A DNA stretch of 33,567 bases, from the IMG/VR virus record IMGVR_UViG_3300003322_000593, positions 1-33,567 of that record; one strand, written 5' to 3'. The translations under genes and the position numbers were made by a program. Positions within the stretch are counted from its first letter, which is position 1. The number at the start of each line of letters is the position of its first letter. The notes below the pieces were generated by a model. It made no database searches and was not told where the DNA came from. It was given only the letters and a program-made list of their open reading frames with translations. Of this stretch, positions 13,116-20,228 are shown one piece after another. The stretch comes from a virus.

Positions 13116-13484
13116 ATGAAGAAGATTGTCGCAGTCCTGTTCCTGATCGCCTGCAGTAACGCCACCGCGTATGCCGGCGATTGCTATTCGGAGGGCGCGC
13201 GCGTGGGCGTCGTCCAGAAATTTTCGCAGAAGGGCGTGATCAACAAGAGCTGGGAGGGCGAGATGGTGCAGGACGGCGTGCGCGCCAAGGCCAGCGGCCA
13301 GGGCGCGGCCAGCACAAACATCTGGAAGTTCAGCGTGATGGATCCGGTCGTTGCGAAGCAGCTCGACGACGCGGTGTTCTCTGGCGACCCCGTGGCGGTG
13401 CGTTACTGCCAGCAGGGCAGCATCAAGCTGCTGGGCAAGACGGACACCGAATACCTCATCACGGCGGTCCGCGTGCGCAAGTAG
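13116..13484 (+). CDS. Small exported protein (signal peptide or lipoprotein)
   Basis: A 122-residue protein with an N-terminal signal: basic MKK, hydrophobic IVAVLFLIAC, then SNATAYAGDCYS. Two cleavage modes are visible: a lipobox-like LIAC with Cys13 (signal peptidase II) and AYA followed by Gly (signal peptidase I). The mature part is polar and beta-rich (VRYCQQGSIKLLGKTDTEYL). Two further cysteines could form a disulphide in the periplasm. GGGAG lies six bases before the ATG. Exported or lipoprotein phage products often act at the host envelope, for instance in superinfection exclusion, but nothing in the sequence proves that. I do not recognise the family. Confidence 0.68.
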   Translation: MKKIVAVLFLIACSNATAYAGDCYSEGARVGVVQKFSQKGVINKSWEGEMVQDGVRAKASGQGAASTNIWKFSVMDPVVAKQLDDAVFSGDPVAVRYCQQGSIKLLGKTDTEYLITAVRVRK

Positions 13485-13534
13485 AGCCCAATCCGAACCC
13501 TCCCGTTGCGACATCAACCTTGAAAGGACATCTC

Positions 13535-13924
13535 ATGTGGCTGTTTCCTTCCCTGCATAAGCTCTTCTCGCCGACAGTCGAGACAAAGCGTCGCGAGCAG
13601 CGACAAATCGTCAACCAGCGCGCGGCCGCTGCGGCGCCAGGTCGATCCTCCGCCAGCCGGGATGTTGGAGGCGCGTCGGCATCGAGCAGCAGCACGCCGA
13701 CGAGCGGCGGCAACGATGCCTTCAGCGTAAGCAACCCACTCAGCGTGTTCTACGCGTCGAGCTGGGCCAGCGCGTCCGAGCCGTCGAGCATCGGACAGCG
13801 TGCGGAGCCCAGCGCGCCGGATTGTGGCAGTGACCATGATCGTTGGTCGAGTGGCCATGACAGCGGGAATTCGTACAGATGCGATGGCGGATCGAGCGCA
13901 AGCCCGAGCCCGAGCGTTGAATGA
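13535..13924 (+). CDS. Ser/Gly/Asp-rich low-complexity protein
   Basis: A 129-residue protein, MWLFPSLHKLFSPTVETKRR at the start, with a basic, possibly membrane-associating N-terminus. From about residue 34 it becomes strongly Ser/Ala/Gly-rich and ends SSGHDSGNSYRCDGGSSASP, a low-complexity tail with His, Asp and Cys. Proteins with an N-terminal MWxFP-like start and a Ser/Asp-rich tail recur in prophages of this host group, but no function is known to me. AAAGGA lies six bases before ATG 13535; the stop overlaps the next start (ATGA). It is probably intrinsically disordered. Confidence 0.6.
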   Translation: MWLFPSLHKLFSPTVETKRREQRQIVNQRAAAAAPGRSSASRDVGGASASSSSTPTSGGNDAFSVSNPLSVFYASSWASASEPSSIGQRAEPSAPDCGSDHDRWSSGHDSGNSYRCDGGSSASPSPSVE

Positions 13925-14670
13925 GCAGTACGACGGCCGTTGCACGGTACTCCGCCGCCAATCCGCCAAGCGAAGAGCGGCCGGGGTCAACGTTTCCATG
14001 GGTGGCGCCGAGGCGGAGCATGCTGGGCGCTGACTGGCTGGGATATACCGCGCGCGGCCGCTACCTGATCGAGCAGAGCAAGCGGCGTTACCAGCTGCGC
14101 ACGGGGCATGCGCCGGAAGCCCTGCGTGGCGAAATCGGCTATCTGAACGGCATGCGCATCGTGAAATCGCCAAGTGTGCCGGAAGGGATGGCCGTGTTGG
14201 GCTTCGATCTGGCCGCACCAGGTGGCGACAAGACGGTCGTATGGAACGATAGCTTTGTCATGTTCATGCACCCGGACCCGGTCCCGATTCCGAATTGGGA
14301 TGCGCACTTTCGTCGCCTCGACGATCTTGTGAAAGGGCAGATGGTTAATCTGCATGCCCTTACGGTGCCCTTGCAGGAGACGCCGGTCACTACCGCAACC
14401 GAATTGACCCACAAGCGCGCGGCCATGTGGCGGTCCATGCGCGAGTGGGTCGCAACCATGGCCCCACAGCCCGCCGCGCAACACGTCGCGGAGCAGGTCG
14501 TACGCGATGGCGTGCTAACTGGGAGGGGCATCACGCGTACGTGCGTGGACCTGCAGGGCAACGTGCGTAGCCAAGCCGTTCCCGCAGCCGCGATGTTCAT
14601 CGACGAATCGCAGGACAACGAGCGCGCTCAATGTGATGCGGGCGCCGATCAACACCACAACCAGGAATGA
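13921..14670 (+). CDS. Uncharacterised phage protein
   Basis: A 249-residue protein coupled to the preceding gene by an ATGA overlap. The first 35 residues are polar and low-complexity; an alternative start is the ATG at residue 34 (MLGADWLGYTARGRYLIEQS). The middle is mixed alpha/beta (GMAVLGFDLAAPGGDKTVVW) and looks globular; the last 30 residues are acidic and Gln/His-rich. No known motif. Its next neighbour begins four bases after its stop. The codon use is that of the surrounding operon, so it is real, but I cannot assign a role. Confidence 0.65.
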   Translation: MSSTTAVARYSAANPPSEERPGSTFPWVAPRRSMLGADWLGYTARGRYLIEQSKRRYQLRTGHAPEALRGEIGYLNGMRIVKSPSVPEGMAVLGFDLAAPGGDKTVVWNDSFVMFMHPDPVPIPNWDAHFRRLDDLVKGQMVNLHALTVPLQETPVTTATELTHKRAAMWRSMREWVATMAPQPAAQHVAEQVVRDGVLTGRGITRTCVDLQGNVRSQAVPAAAMFIDESQDNERAQCDAGADQHHNQE

Positions 14671-14673
14671 CCT

Positions 14674-15549
14674 ATGCAGACCAACAAGACCAATTCCCAG
14701 GCCGCGTCGACCGCCGACATGCGCCGATCGCTTATCGGACGGCCGGACCTATTGAAGGCGTGGGCCTCCGGCGTCGTACAACGGTGTCTGCGCGGCGCGG
14801 CGGCCGTGCGCATGGAGCCCGAAGCGGTGCCGTCCTGCGCGCCGGCATTGCCGAGCACGATGCCGCTGGACGTGCTGGTGGAGTTGCTGCAGGCCGCTGA
14901 CGGGCCTGACACGCGGCTGGACCGGCTCATAGCGATCGAGGTCGGCAACCAGGCGGCGCCGACGCCGGCGTACACGTCGTCCGTCGACGCAGCGCTGACG
15001 CTGATCGAGTCCGGGCGGGACTACGAGTTGACCTGCTACGGCTCCGGCACCGACGGCAGGACGTTCGCATGCGCTGCGCTGCGCTGGTGGCCGGTGCCGG
15101 TGGTCCGTGGCGGCTGGCGGGCCGAGAGCGGGAATAAACTGTCGCCGGCTCTGGCCATGTGTATCGCGGCGATGCGGGTGCGGCTCGCCAAGATGGAAGA
15201 GCGCGTTCCGCTGGCGGAGCTGATCGAGCGCGTGAAGGCCGCCAAGGGGCCGGATCGCGACTTGGACCAGTGGATTGCGATGGAGTGCTGGTCGTCCTGG
15301 ACCTGGGCGAATCTGGCGAACTACACCGGTTCCGTTGCCGCAGCTATGACGCTGCTGGAACGCCCGGGGCCGTGCGACTTCGACCCGTACGACACCACGG
15401 CGAACATGCGGCTCGACGTCGACCGGGAAATCTGGCGCATGCGGCACGAGGCAGGCGTCACTGCCTCCCAGTTCCCGCATCCGGCGCTGGAGATCTGTGC
15501 CGGCTATCTGCTGGTGCGGCAGCGGCGGCAGCGCGCGCGGGGCATGTAA
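14674..15549 (+). CDS. Phage protein with two tandem copies of one domain
   Basis: A 291-residue protein containing the same roughly 100-residue unit twice. Copy one (about 64-165) runs from PLDVLVELLQAADGPDTRLD through AYTSSVDAALTLIESG to LSPALAMCIAAMRVR; copy two (about 179-282) from PLAELIERVKAAKGPDRDLD through YTGSVAAAMTLLER to FPHPALEICAGYLLVR. This unit (LIERLEAAxGPDRELD ... YTxSxDAAxTL ... PALALC) is common in short phage proteins of unknown function, usually as a single copy. The pair therefore suggests duplication or fusion. Start 14674 follows the previous stop by three bases, with AGGA upstream. Biological role unknown. Confidence 0.75.
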   Translation: MQTNKTNSQAASTADMRRSLIGRPDLLKAWASGVVQRCLRGAAAVRMEPEAVPSCAPALPSTMPLDVLVELLQAADGPDTRLDRLIAIEVGNQAAPTPAYTSSVDAALTLIESGRDYELTCYGSGTDGRTFACAALRWWPVPVVRGGWRAESGNKLSPALAMCIAAMRVRLAKMEERVPLAELIERVKAAKGPDRDLDQWIAMECWSSWTWANLANYTGSVAAAMTLLERPGPCDFDPYDTTANMRLDVDREIWRMRHEAGVTASQFPHPALEICAGYLLVRQRRQRARGM

Positions 15550-15589
15550 GGCGCCGATATCGCATCCGGGTCGTCGTGCGTCCGTAATT

Positions 15590-15738
15590 ACAACGAAACG
15601 TATCAGATTGGAAAATGTGGATGCGTCGGCCTTGGATTCACTACTTTGCTGATTCCAAAGGGTTTTCAGATGTTGCTTTCGGCTTGTTTAAGATGCCAAG
15701 CAGGAATAATTATGTGTGTATAGAATACGTTTCGTTGT
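15590..15738. repeat. 149-bp AT-richer segment bounded by 14-bp perfect inverted repeats
   Basis: ACAACGAAACGTAT at 15590-15603 is exactly repeated in inverse at 15725-15738 (ATACGTTTCGTTGT). The 121 bp between is clearly richer in A+T than the flanks, carries a smaller CCTTGGA/TCCAAAGG inverted pair (about 15630-15663) and no credible gene. It sits in the 227-bp gap between the 14674 and 15777 genes. It could be a promoter/operator region, a structured RNA, or a small non-autonomous mobile element; I see no target-site duplication. Confidence 0.5.
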
Positions 15739-15776
15739 GGGTGCGCGCCGCGCGCCCAACGAACGAGGACTACACC

Positions 15777-16139
15777 ATGACGACCATTCCGCGCGCCGTT
15801 GCACCGGCGCCGACCTACCTCCAACTCGAGCATTTCGCCAATGCGGCGGGCTTCTCGGCCATCAACGTCCGCGGCGGCTACAACGTCGCGACGGTGGCAT
15901 ACACGCCCAGCGCCGCAGACAACCTCTCTCCGCAGGAACTGGACGGCCTGGCCGCCCTGATGACGGCCGCGCCGCAGCTGGGCCGGGCGCTGGCCAACGT
16001 GATCGACCTGGCCGAGGAAGGCCTGCGTCAGATCGGTGTGCAGCCCCATGCGCGGCCGTCGACAGTGCAGGAGGCAGAGCTGAAGATATTCGACGCCAAG
16101 ATGCTGATGCGACGCCTTGGGATCCAGCACGCGGCGTGA
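15777..16139 (+). CDS. Uncharacterised small phage protein
   Basis: A 120-residue protein, MTTIPRAVAPAPTYLQLEHF at the start, globular alpha/beta with a central helix (GLAALMTAAPQLGRALANVI) and a helical C-terminus (ELKIFDAKMLMRRLGIQ). The start at 15777 has GAGGA seven bases upstream; the frame extends to 15615 without a ribosome site and through the inverted-repeat segment, so I reject that longer form. The stop is overlapped by the next frame. Similar short proteins with the PQLxRAL core are frequent next to ribbon-helix-helix genes in phage accessory blocks. No function assigned. Confidence 0.65.
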   Translation: MTTIPRAVAPAPTYLQLEHFANAAGFSAINVRGGYNVATVAYTPSAADNLSPQELDGLAALMTAAPQLGRALANVIDLAEEGLRQIGVQPHARPSTVQEAELKIFDAKMLMRRLGIQHAA

Positions 16140-16150
16140 GGCTGTTTTAC

Positions 16151-16345
16151 GTGACGCGAACGAAAAATACCGATACCACGACCCCACGCAAGCCGGGGCG
16201 CCCTCCCACTCTCGAGAACCCGCGCCGTGTCCAGGTGTGGTTGGACGAGCCGTCGATCGCTGAGGCGCGGCGCCGGGGAGACGGAGAGCTCAGCGCCGGG
16301 ATCCGGCGGGCATTGCAACCTAAGACGAAAGCCGAGAAGCCATGA
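16151..16345 (+). CDS. Small ribbon-helix-helix-like DNA-binding protein with AT-hook
   Basis: A 64-residue basic protein. Residues about 12-16 form an AT-hook-like RKPGRPP, and residues 20-55 (RRVQVWLDEPSIAEARRRGD then GELSAGIRRAL) fit the beta strand plus two helices of the Arc/MetJ ribbon-helix-helix fold, with VQVWLDE as the strand that reads DNA. GTG 16151 is chosen because GAGG lies nine bases before it; GTG 16136 (overlapping the previous TGA) is the alternative. It is coupled to the next gene by ATGA. The role is probably local transcription control; the target is unknown. Confidence 0.65.
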   Translation: MTRTKNTDTTTPRKPGRPPTLENPRRVQVWLDEPSIAEARRRGDGELSAGIRRALQPKTKAEKP

Positions 16346-17685
16346 ACATGAACGAATCCAACACGGCGCCCAAATGCGCGCCGCCCACCGGCGTGCTGTC
16401 GCTCAGCCGCATCGCCGAGCTGTACTGCGACCACCATTTCCCCGGCATGCCCAACAGTATGCGTCCCACACCGAAACGCCTGCCGAGCACGGTAGAGCCC
16501 TTCGTGCGTGCGATCGAGCGCGAGCTGATAGCGGCATGGATGCCGGCGCCGACGATGATGCAGGCTGTTCCCATCCTCGAGCGTCTTCTCGCCACTACTG
16601 TGGGAGAACGGGCAGAGCCCGTAGGCCCGTTAATGCGCAATCTGACTGCCGACGATGTGCAGTGGGTTGTGAACGACAACGCCGAGCTCGGCGTCAAGAT
16701 CGGCAACCAGTTTTTCTTCCTCTACAAGGGCGACAGCCTCCAATACGACACCGGCAAGCATGACGACGGCGTTCCGATGCGCTGGCGGCCGGTCGGCAAG
16801 CGCGAGTTCGGTGAGTGCTGCCACCCGGTGAAGTTCTGGAAGGACAATACGCCGCTTCCGCGCCGCTACACCGACGAGCTCGCCTACACGCCAGGCCTCA
16901 GTTTCGGCCAGCCAGGCGACTGCGATTGGCGCGACCTGCCGGCCGCTCCAGCAGCGCCGGAACAGGCGCAGGCGGCCGAGCGCGACCTATGCACTGCGCT
17001 ACTGGCGTGCCCGCACACGATGGACGAGCAGCGCGTTATCTTGTACCGGGATTCCACCAGGGCCGGCGGCGCGTATGCGCAGATCGCTGACCGGCTGGCC
17101 GAAGCATTCCGCAAACTCGCCGCTCCCAGCGCAGCACAGGTGCCGGCGGGGCCGGTCGATAACTTCGACGTGATCGCTCGCTTGCCCGACATTCACACCG
17201 CGCTGATCCAGTCATTCCGGGCTGGCGTCCTTCGCAATGAGGCCCAAGGAATCGACGCGGGCGCATATGCCGAGGCCAAACGGATCATGCTCGCGTGGGA
17301 CTTGCCGGACGCCGCTCCCATCGCAGCAGCACCCGCCGCACCCTCGTTGACCGACGAGGAAATCACTGAGCTGATGAGCGACATATACCTGTCGGACTTC
17401 TACGGCAAGGGCACGCAGGCATACGACATCGCCATCGTGCGCGCCGCGCTCGCTGCGCTGGCAAAGAAGGCTCCGGTAGCACCCGCTGCGCCCGAGCTGG
17501 ACGAGGTGCGCAATCGAGCGCTTGAGGCGGCAGCGCGTGAATGCGAGATCAGGGCAAGAAATTGGGGCAGCTTTGTGGATGAGCCTGAATATGTTGCGCG
17601 TGAAGATGCGGGGCTGACCTGCGCTGCCGCCATCCGGGGCATGAAGACCGCCACCAACGAAGGGGAGGCGCACGCTCATGAATGA
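16342..17685 (+). CDS. Large mosaic phage protein of unknown function
   Basis: A 447-residue protein that looks assembled from short modules joined by Ala/Pro linkers (LPAAPAAPEQAQAAE near 200, APIAAAPAAPSLTDEE near 330, APVAPAAPELDE near 380). Module one (about 95-195) has VQWVVNDNAELGVKIGNQFF and WRPVGKREFGECCHPVKFW; later parts are helical and contain AEAKRIMLAWDL, LTDEEITELMSDIYL and RNRALEAAARECE, each typical of phage accessory proteins that shuffle such pieces. No catalytic motif is visible. The start overlaps the previous stop (ATGA), with an alternative ATG at 16348. I cannot name a role; the layout suggests recombination between small genes. Confidence 0.6.
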   Translation: MNMNESNTAPKCAPPTGVLSLSRIAELYCDHHFPGMPNSMRPTPKRLPSTVEPFVRAIERELIAAWMPAPTMMQAVPILERLLATTVGERAEPVGPLMRNLTADDVQWVVNDNAELGVKIGNQFFFLYKGDSLQYDTGKHDDGVPMRWRPVGKREFGECCHPVKFWKDNTPLPRRYTDELAYTPGLSFGQPGDCDWRDLPAAPAAPEQAQAAERDLCTALLACPHTMDEQRVILYRDSTRAGGAYAQIADRLAEAFRKLAAPSAAQVPAGPVDNFDVIARLPDIHTALIQSFRAGVLRNEAQGIDAGAYAEAKRIMLAWDLPDAAPIAAAPAAPSLTDEEITELMSDIYLSDFYGKGTQAYDIAIVRAALAALAKKAPVAPAAPELDEVRNRALEAAARECEIRARNWGSFVDEPEYVAREDAGLTCAAAIRGMKTATNEGEAHAHE

Positions 17686-17875
17686 CTACTGCAAACTGTC
17701 GAACGCAGAGATTCGCGCGCTGCCTGAACGATTCCTTGGCTTCCTGCTGTCACCGTTTCAGTTCAATCTGCGCAATGGCATGGTGGCCGTGCCAGAAGAC
17801 ACCTTCTCCGAAATGATCGACATCATCGCCGAGTACGCCGCGCTTGTCGCCGCCAATACCCAAGGAACGAAATGA
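17678..17875 (+). CDS. Uncharacterised 65-residue protein
   Basis: A short protein, MNDYCKLSNAEIRALPERFL at the start, mostly helical, ending with a hydrophobic helix (MIDIIAEYAALVAANTQ). It overlaps the previous gene by eight bases and the next by four, with GGGGAGG nine bases before the start, so it is probably translated in the operon. No motif recognised. Confidence 0.55.
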   Translation: MNDYCKLSNAEIRALPERFLGFLLSPFQFNLRNGMVAVPEDTFSEMIDIIAEYAALVAANTQGTK

Positions 17876-19023
17876 ACCAGACCACCAACACCAACACCCC
17901 CGCCGGCATCGACCTGGACCGCGATCAGGTTCTGGAGCTGATGATCAAAAACGACATGGTCACGCAGATCGGCTATCGCGCGTTGATGGATGGCGACAGC
18001 CTCGATGCCGACCTCAATTTCTTGACGCGGCTGGTACAGTTTGCCCGCCGCTCTACCAGCGAGAGCGACGACAACGCGCCCTGGCTGCGACTGGCGCACG
18101 TCATCTGCGCCGATGCCGGCATTCCGCCGGGCCGCATCGATGACCGGCTGGGAGCGCTGCACGACAAGCTGGAAGCCGACAGGGCTGCTACCAGCGGGAG
18201 CGACGGAACAGCCGCTGCCAACGCGGGTGATCTTGACGCGCTTGTACGTGAATACGGCAACGCTCCCGTGATCGGGCCAGGGCGCACGCGGCGCGTCATC
18301 ATGCGAGAAATCTACAACTTGGCTGGTGAGATATTTGGCGACAGCCCGACCGCAACCAGCGGGCGCGAACTGGCGGACGAACGGGCGCCGTATTCGCAGG
18401 ACGAGGTGATCGAGCTTCTACGCGCAGCGGGCATCCCGGATAGCAATCTGCGCTCCCTGTATGCGGGGCACGGCTTGACCCTGTACCTTGGGCACCTGAC
18501 CACTTTCGCCAACACGATCCGCGCCGCCGTCGCCCAGCAGACCAGAGCGCCTGCCAAGTTTGTGCGTGCTGGCTGGTTCCTCTACGAGGGAATTGAATGG
18601 GTTGCTACCAGCAGCGACGATCCGCGCGCGACCATCCTGTACCGTTGCACGGACGCCGAGAACGTCGCCGCTCCTGCCCCAGCTGCGCAAGACGAGCAGG
18701 ATGCGAAGGATGCGGCGCTTCCGGTAGAGCTGATGGGCGTCCGCGAGGAAATGGCGAGCGGGAGCGGGTTCTGGTCATCGTGCAGCGGATGCTACGACAC
18801 CGAGGATGGACACCCGACTGGAAATTACTCGTACAGCAGCGTGTTCGGCTGCGCGCTGGGCAGCGGCTGCAGCGAATGCGGTGGGATCGGCGCCGTGTGG
18901 GACAACACCGATTACGAGGCAATGGCCAAGGACTGGGATAAGGACGAGGACCGCGCCGCCATGTCCCAATCCAAAACGCAAGCCGACGAAGGTGCGGCAG
19001 GTCAGGAGAACCAGAATGGCTAA
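17872..19023 (+). CDS. Mosaic phage protein with C-terminal Cys-rich module
   Basis: A 383-residue protein. The N-terminal 100 residues contain LMIKNDMVTQIGYRALMDGD and LRLAHVICADAGIPPG; a linker carries ATSGSDGTAAANAG; a second unit reads YSQDEVIELLRAAGIPDSNL; a third, WFLYEGIEWVATSSDDPR. The C-terminal module (about 305-360) has a cluster of cysteines (SSCSGCYD, FGCALGSGCSECGG) that could bind zinc. It ends with a hydrophilic tail containing SQSKTQADEGAAGQ. Start overlaps the previous stop (ATGA), with AAGGA five bases upstream. Unit boundaries marked by ATSG repeats and Ala/Pro runs again suggest shuffling of small genes. Function unknown. Confidence 0.6.
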   Translation: MNQTTNTNTPAGIDLDRDQVLELMIKNDMVTQIGYRALMDGDSLDADLNFLTRLVQFARRSTSESDDNAPWLRLAHVICADAGIPPGRIDDRLGALHDKLEADRAATSGSDGTAAANAGDLDALVREYGNAPVIGPGRTRRVIMREIYNLAGEIFGDSPTATSGRELADERAPYSQDEVIELLRAAGIPDSNLRSLYAGHGLTLYLGHLTTFANTIRAAVAQQTRAPAKFVRAGWFLYEGIEWVATSSDDPRATILYRCTDAENVAAPAPAAQDEQDAKDAALPVELMGVREEMASGSGFWSSCSGCYDTEDGHPTGNYSYSSVFGCALGSGCSECGGIGAVWDNTDYEAMAKDWDKDEDRAAMSQSKTQADEGAAGQENQNG

Positions 19024-19278
19024 CCCGGCAATCTACCTGCTGCGCAGCATGCATGAAGGCGTGGCGTATTACCTAAACAATGTTTCCCCCAATGGCTGCA
19101 CCGTCGAGTTCGACTGGCGCATAGAACACGGGCGGCGCTTCACCGAAAAGGAACGCGCCGACCTAACGCGGGATCACGGCCACATTCGCGGGCGCTGGGT
19201 TCTGCTGAACCGAGAAGAAGGGCGCAGAGAAGCCGCCCAAGGGGCAGCTATTCCCTGTGACGGCCAATCCAAGACGCA
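18966..19278. repeat. Direct repeat pair at the ends of two adjacent genes (QSKTQ)
   Basis: CCAATCCAAAACGCA (18966-18980) and CCAATCCAAGACGCA (19264-19278) differ at one base, lie in the same reading frame and encode QSKTQ just before the stop codons of two consecutive, otherwise unrelated genes. The range given spans both copies. Such end tags fit homology-driven swapping of gene cassettes. Confidence 0.5.
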
Positions 19279-19291
19279 GGGGGCAGCATGA
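19016..19291 (+). CDS. Uncharacterised small protein
   Basis: A 91-residue protein starting MANPAIYLLRSMHEGVAYYL, with ATG 19016 seven bases after AGGAG and overlapping the previous gene by eight bases. The body has GCTVEFDWRIEHGRRFTEKE, suggesting a small beta-rich fold. It ends with GQSKTQGAA, nearly identical to a segment at the end of the preceding gene (see the direct-repeat feature). The stop overlaps the next ATG. No family recognised. Confidence 0.6.
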   Translation: MANPAIYLLRSMHEGVAYYLNNVSPNGCTVEFDWRIEHGRRFTEKERADLTRDHGHIRGRWVLLNREEGRREAAQGAAIPCDGQSKTQGAA

Positions 19292-19818
19292 AGACCGAAG
19301 ACCTGACCGGCGCACTGCTAGATTACTGGGTTGCGAAGGCAAGCCCGCAATGCGCCGACATAACATTTGAACAGCGCGACGATCACATCGTTGGACTTAT
19401 AGACATCGACGGTAAAAAGGTCGTATGCCTGTTCATACACGGCGGCGACTTGTTCGCCACCATGCGCCTGCGCCGGAAGTACCAGATGGATCAGGCCATG
19501 TGCTACAGCCCGTCAAAGGACTGGTCGCAGGGCGGCCCGCTTATCGAGCACGAGAAGATCCACCTTTCGCCGCCCGACGCGCGCGTGCACCGCCATGGCG
19601 GACCGAATGCAGGATGGGGCGAATCTGGCGTCTGGACGGCAACGACATGGCACAAGGGCGCAAACGGCCGGCGCTCCGTGGCATGGGACGAGAAAAGCCC
19701 GCTCATTGCTGCCATGCGTTGCTACGTCATCAGCAAGTTCGGCGACGAAGTGCCCGAGGACGACCGCGCAGCCAAGGTGGCATCTCACGACACTGGAGGG
19801 GATGCTGCATGCGATTGA
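19288..19818 (+). CDS. NinX-like phage protein (DUF2591)
   Basis: A 176-residue protein matching NinX/DUF2591 proteins from the nin regions of lambdoid phages. The N-terminus MKTEDLTGALLDYWVAKA, the central YSPSKDWSQGGPLIEHEKIH and the C-terminal PLIAAMRCYVISKFGDEVPE are its characteristic segments. It is longer than some relatives, with an inserted stretch between GGPLIEHE and the C-terminal motif (HRHGGPNAGWGESG). The start overlaps the previous stop by four bases. Members of the family have no proven activity. Its end carries ASHDTGGDA, echoed at the end of the next gene. Confidence 0.78.
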   Translation: MKTEDLTGALLDYWVAKASPQCADITFEQRDDHIVGLIDIDGKKVVCLFIHGGDLFATMRLRRKYQMDQAMCYSPSKDWSQGGPLIEHEKIHLSPPDARVHRHGGPNAGWGESGVWTATTWHKGANGRRSVAWDEKSPLIAAMRCYVISKFGDEVPEDDRAAKVASHDTGGDAACD

Positions 19819-20204
19819 CGAAAGCACAGCGCGCGACGTTGCGCGACAAGTTCGGCAACCGCTGCGCGTATTGCGGCGCGCCACTGGGCGAGCGCTGGCA
19901 TGCCGACCACATCGAATCCGTGCAGCGAAAGCTGGAGCACGTTCGCGGCAAGGGCTTCGTCCAGACGGGCGAGATGTACCGTCCGGAGCACGATCACATC
20001 GGCAATCTGGCGCCGGCATGCGCGCCCTGCAACATCGACAAGCACGCGATGAGTCTGGAGGACTGGCGCGAGAAGTTGGCGCGCACGCTGGACGTCCTGC
20101 AGCGGAATTATCCAACGTACAGGCATGCGCTGCGCTTCGGGATGCTGGAAGAGAAGCCGGCGCCGGTCATCTTCTATTTCGAGCGCCACGGCGCATCTCA
20201 CGAC
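19788..20204. repeat. Direct repeat pair at the ends of two adjacent genes (ASHDT)
   Basis: GCATCTCACGACAC occurs near the end of the NinX-like gene (about 19788) and again near the end of the HNH gene (about 20191), encoding ASHDT in frame in both, followed by GGAG a few bases on. The range given spans both copies. Two adjacent, unrelated genes share the same end tag, as at 18966/19264. Confidence 0.5.
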
Positions 20205-20228
20205 ACGAATGGAGAAACGAATGTGTAA
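19809..20228 (+). CDS. HNH endonuclease
   Basis: A 139-residue HNH-family nuclease. Zinc-binding CxxC pairs are at RCAYCG (about 18-21) and ACAPCN (about 74-77); the catalytic part reads WHADHIESV with the conserved DH, and HDHIGNLAPACAPCNIDKHA supplies the NLxPxCxxCNxxK signature, so all HNH elements are present. It is followed by a basic helical C-terminus. The start at 19809 overlaps the end of the NinX-like gene by 10 bases. HNH proteins in phages cut DNA in packaging, recombination or homing. Being far from terminase and free-standing in a shuffled block, a homing-like or accessory role is more likely, but this is inference. Confidence 0.85.
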   Translation: MRLTKAQRATLRDKFGNRCAYCGAPLGERWHADHIESVQRKLEHVRGKGFVQTGEMYRPEHDHIGNLAPACAPCNIDKHAMSLEDWREKLARTLDVLQRNYPTYRHALRFGMLEEKPAPVIFYFERHGASHDTNGETNV

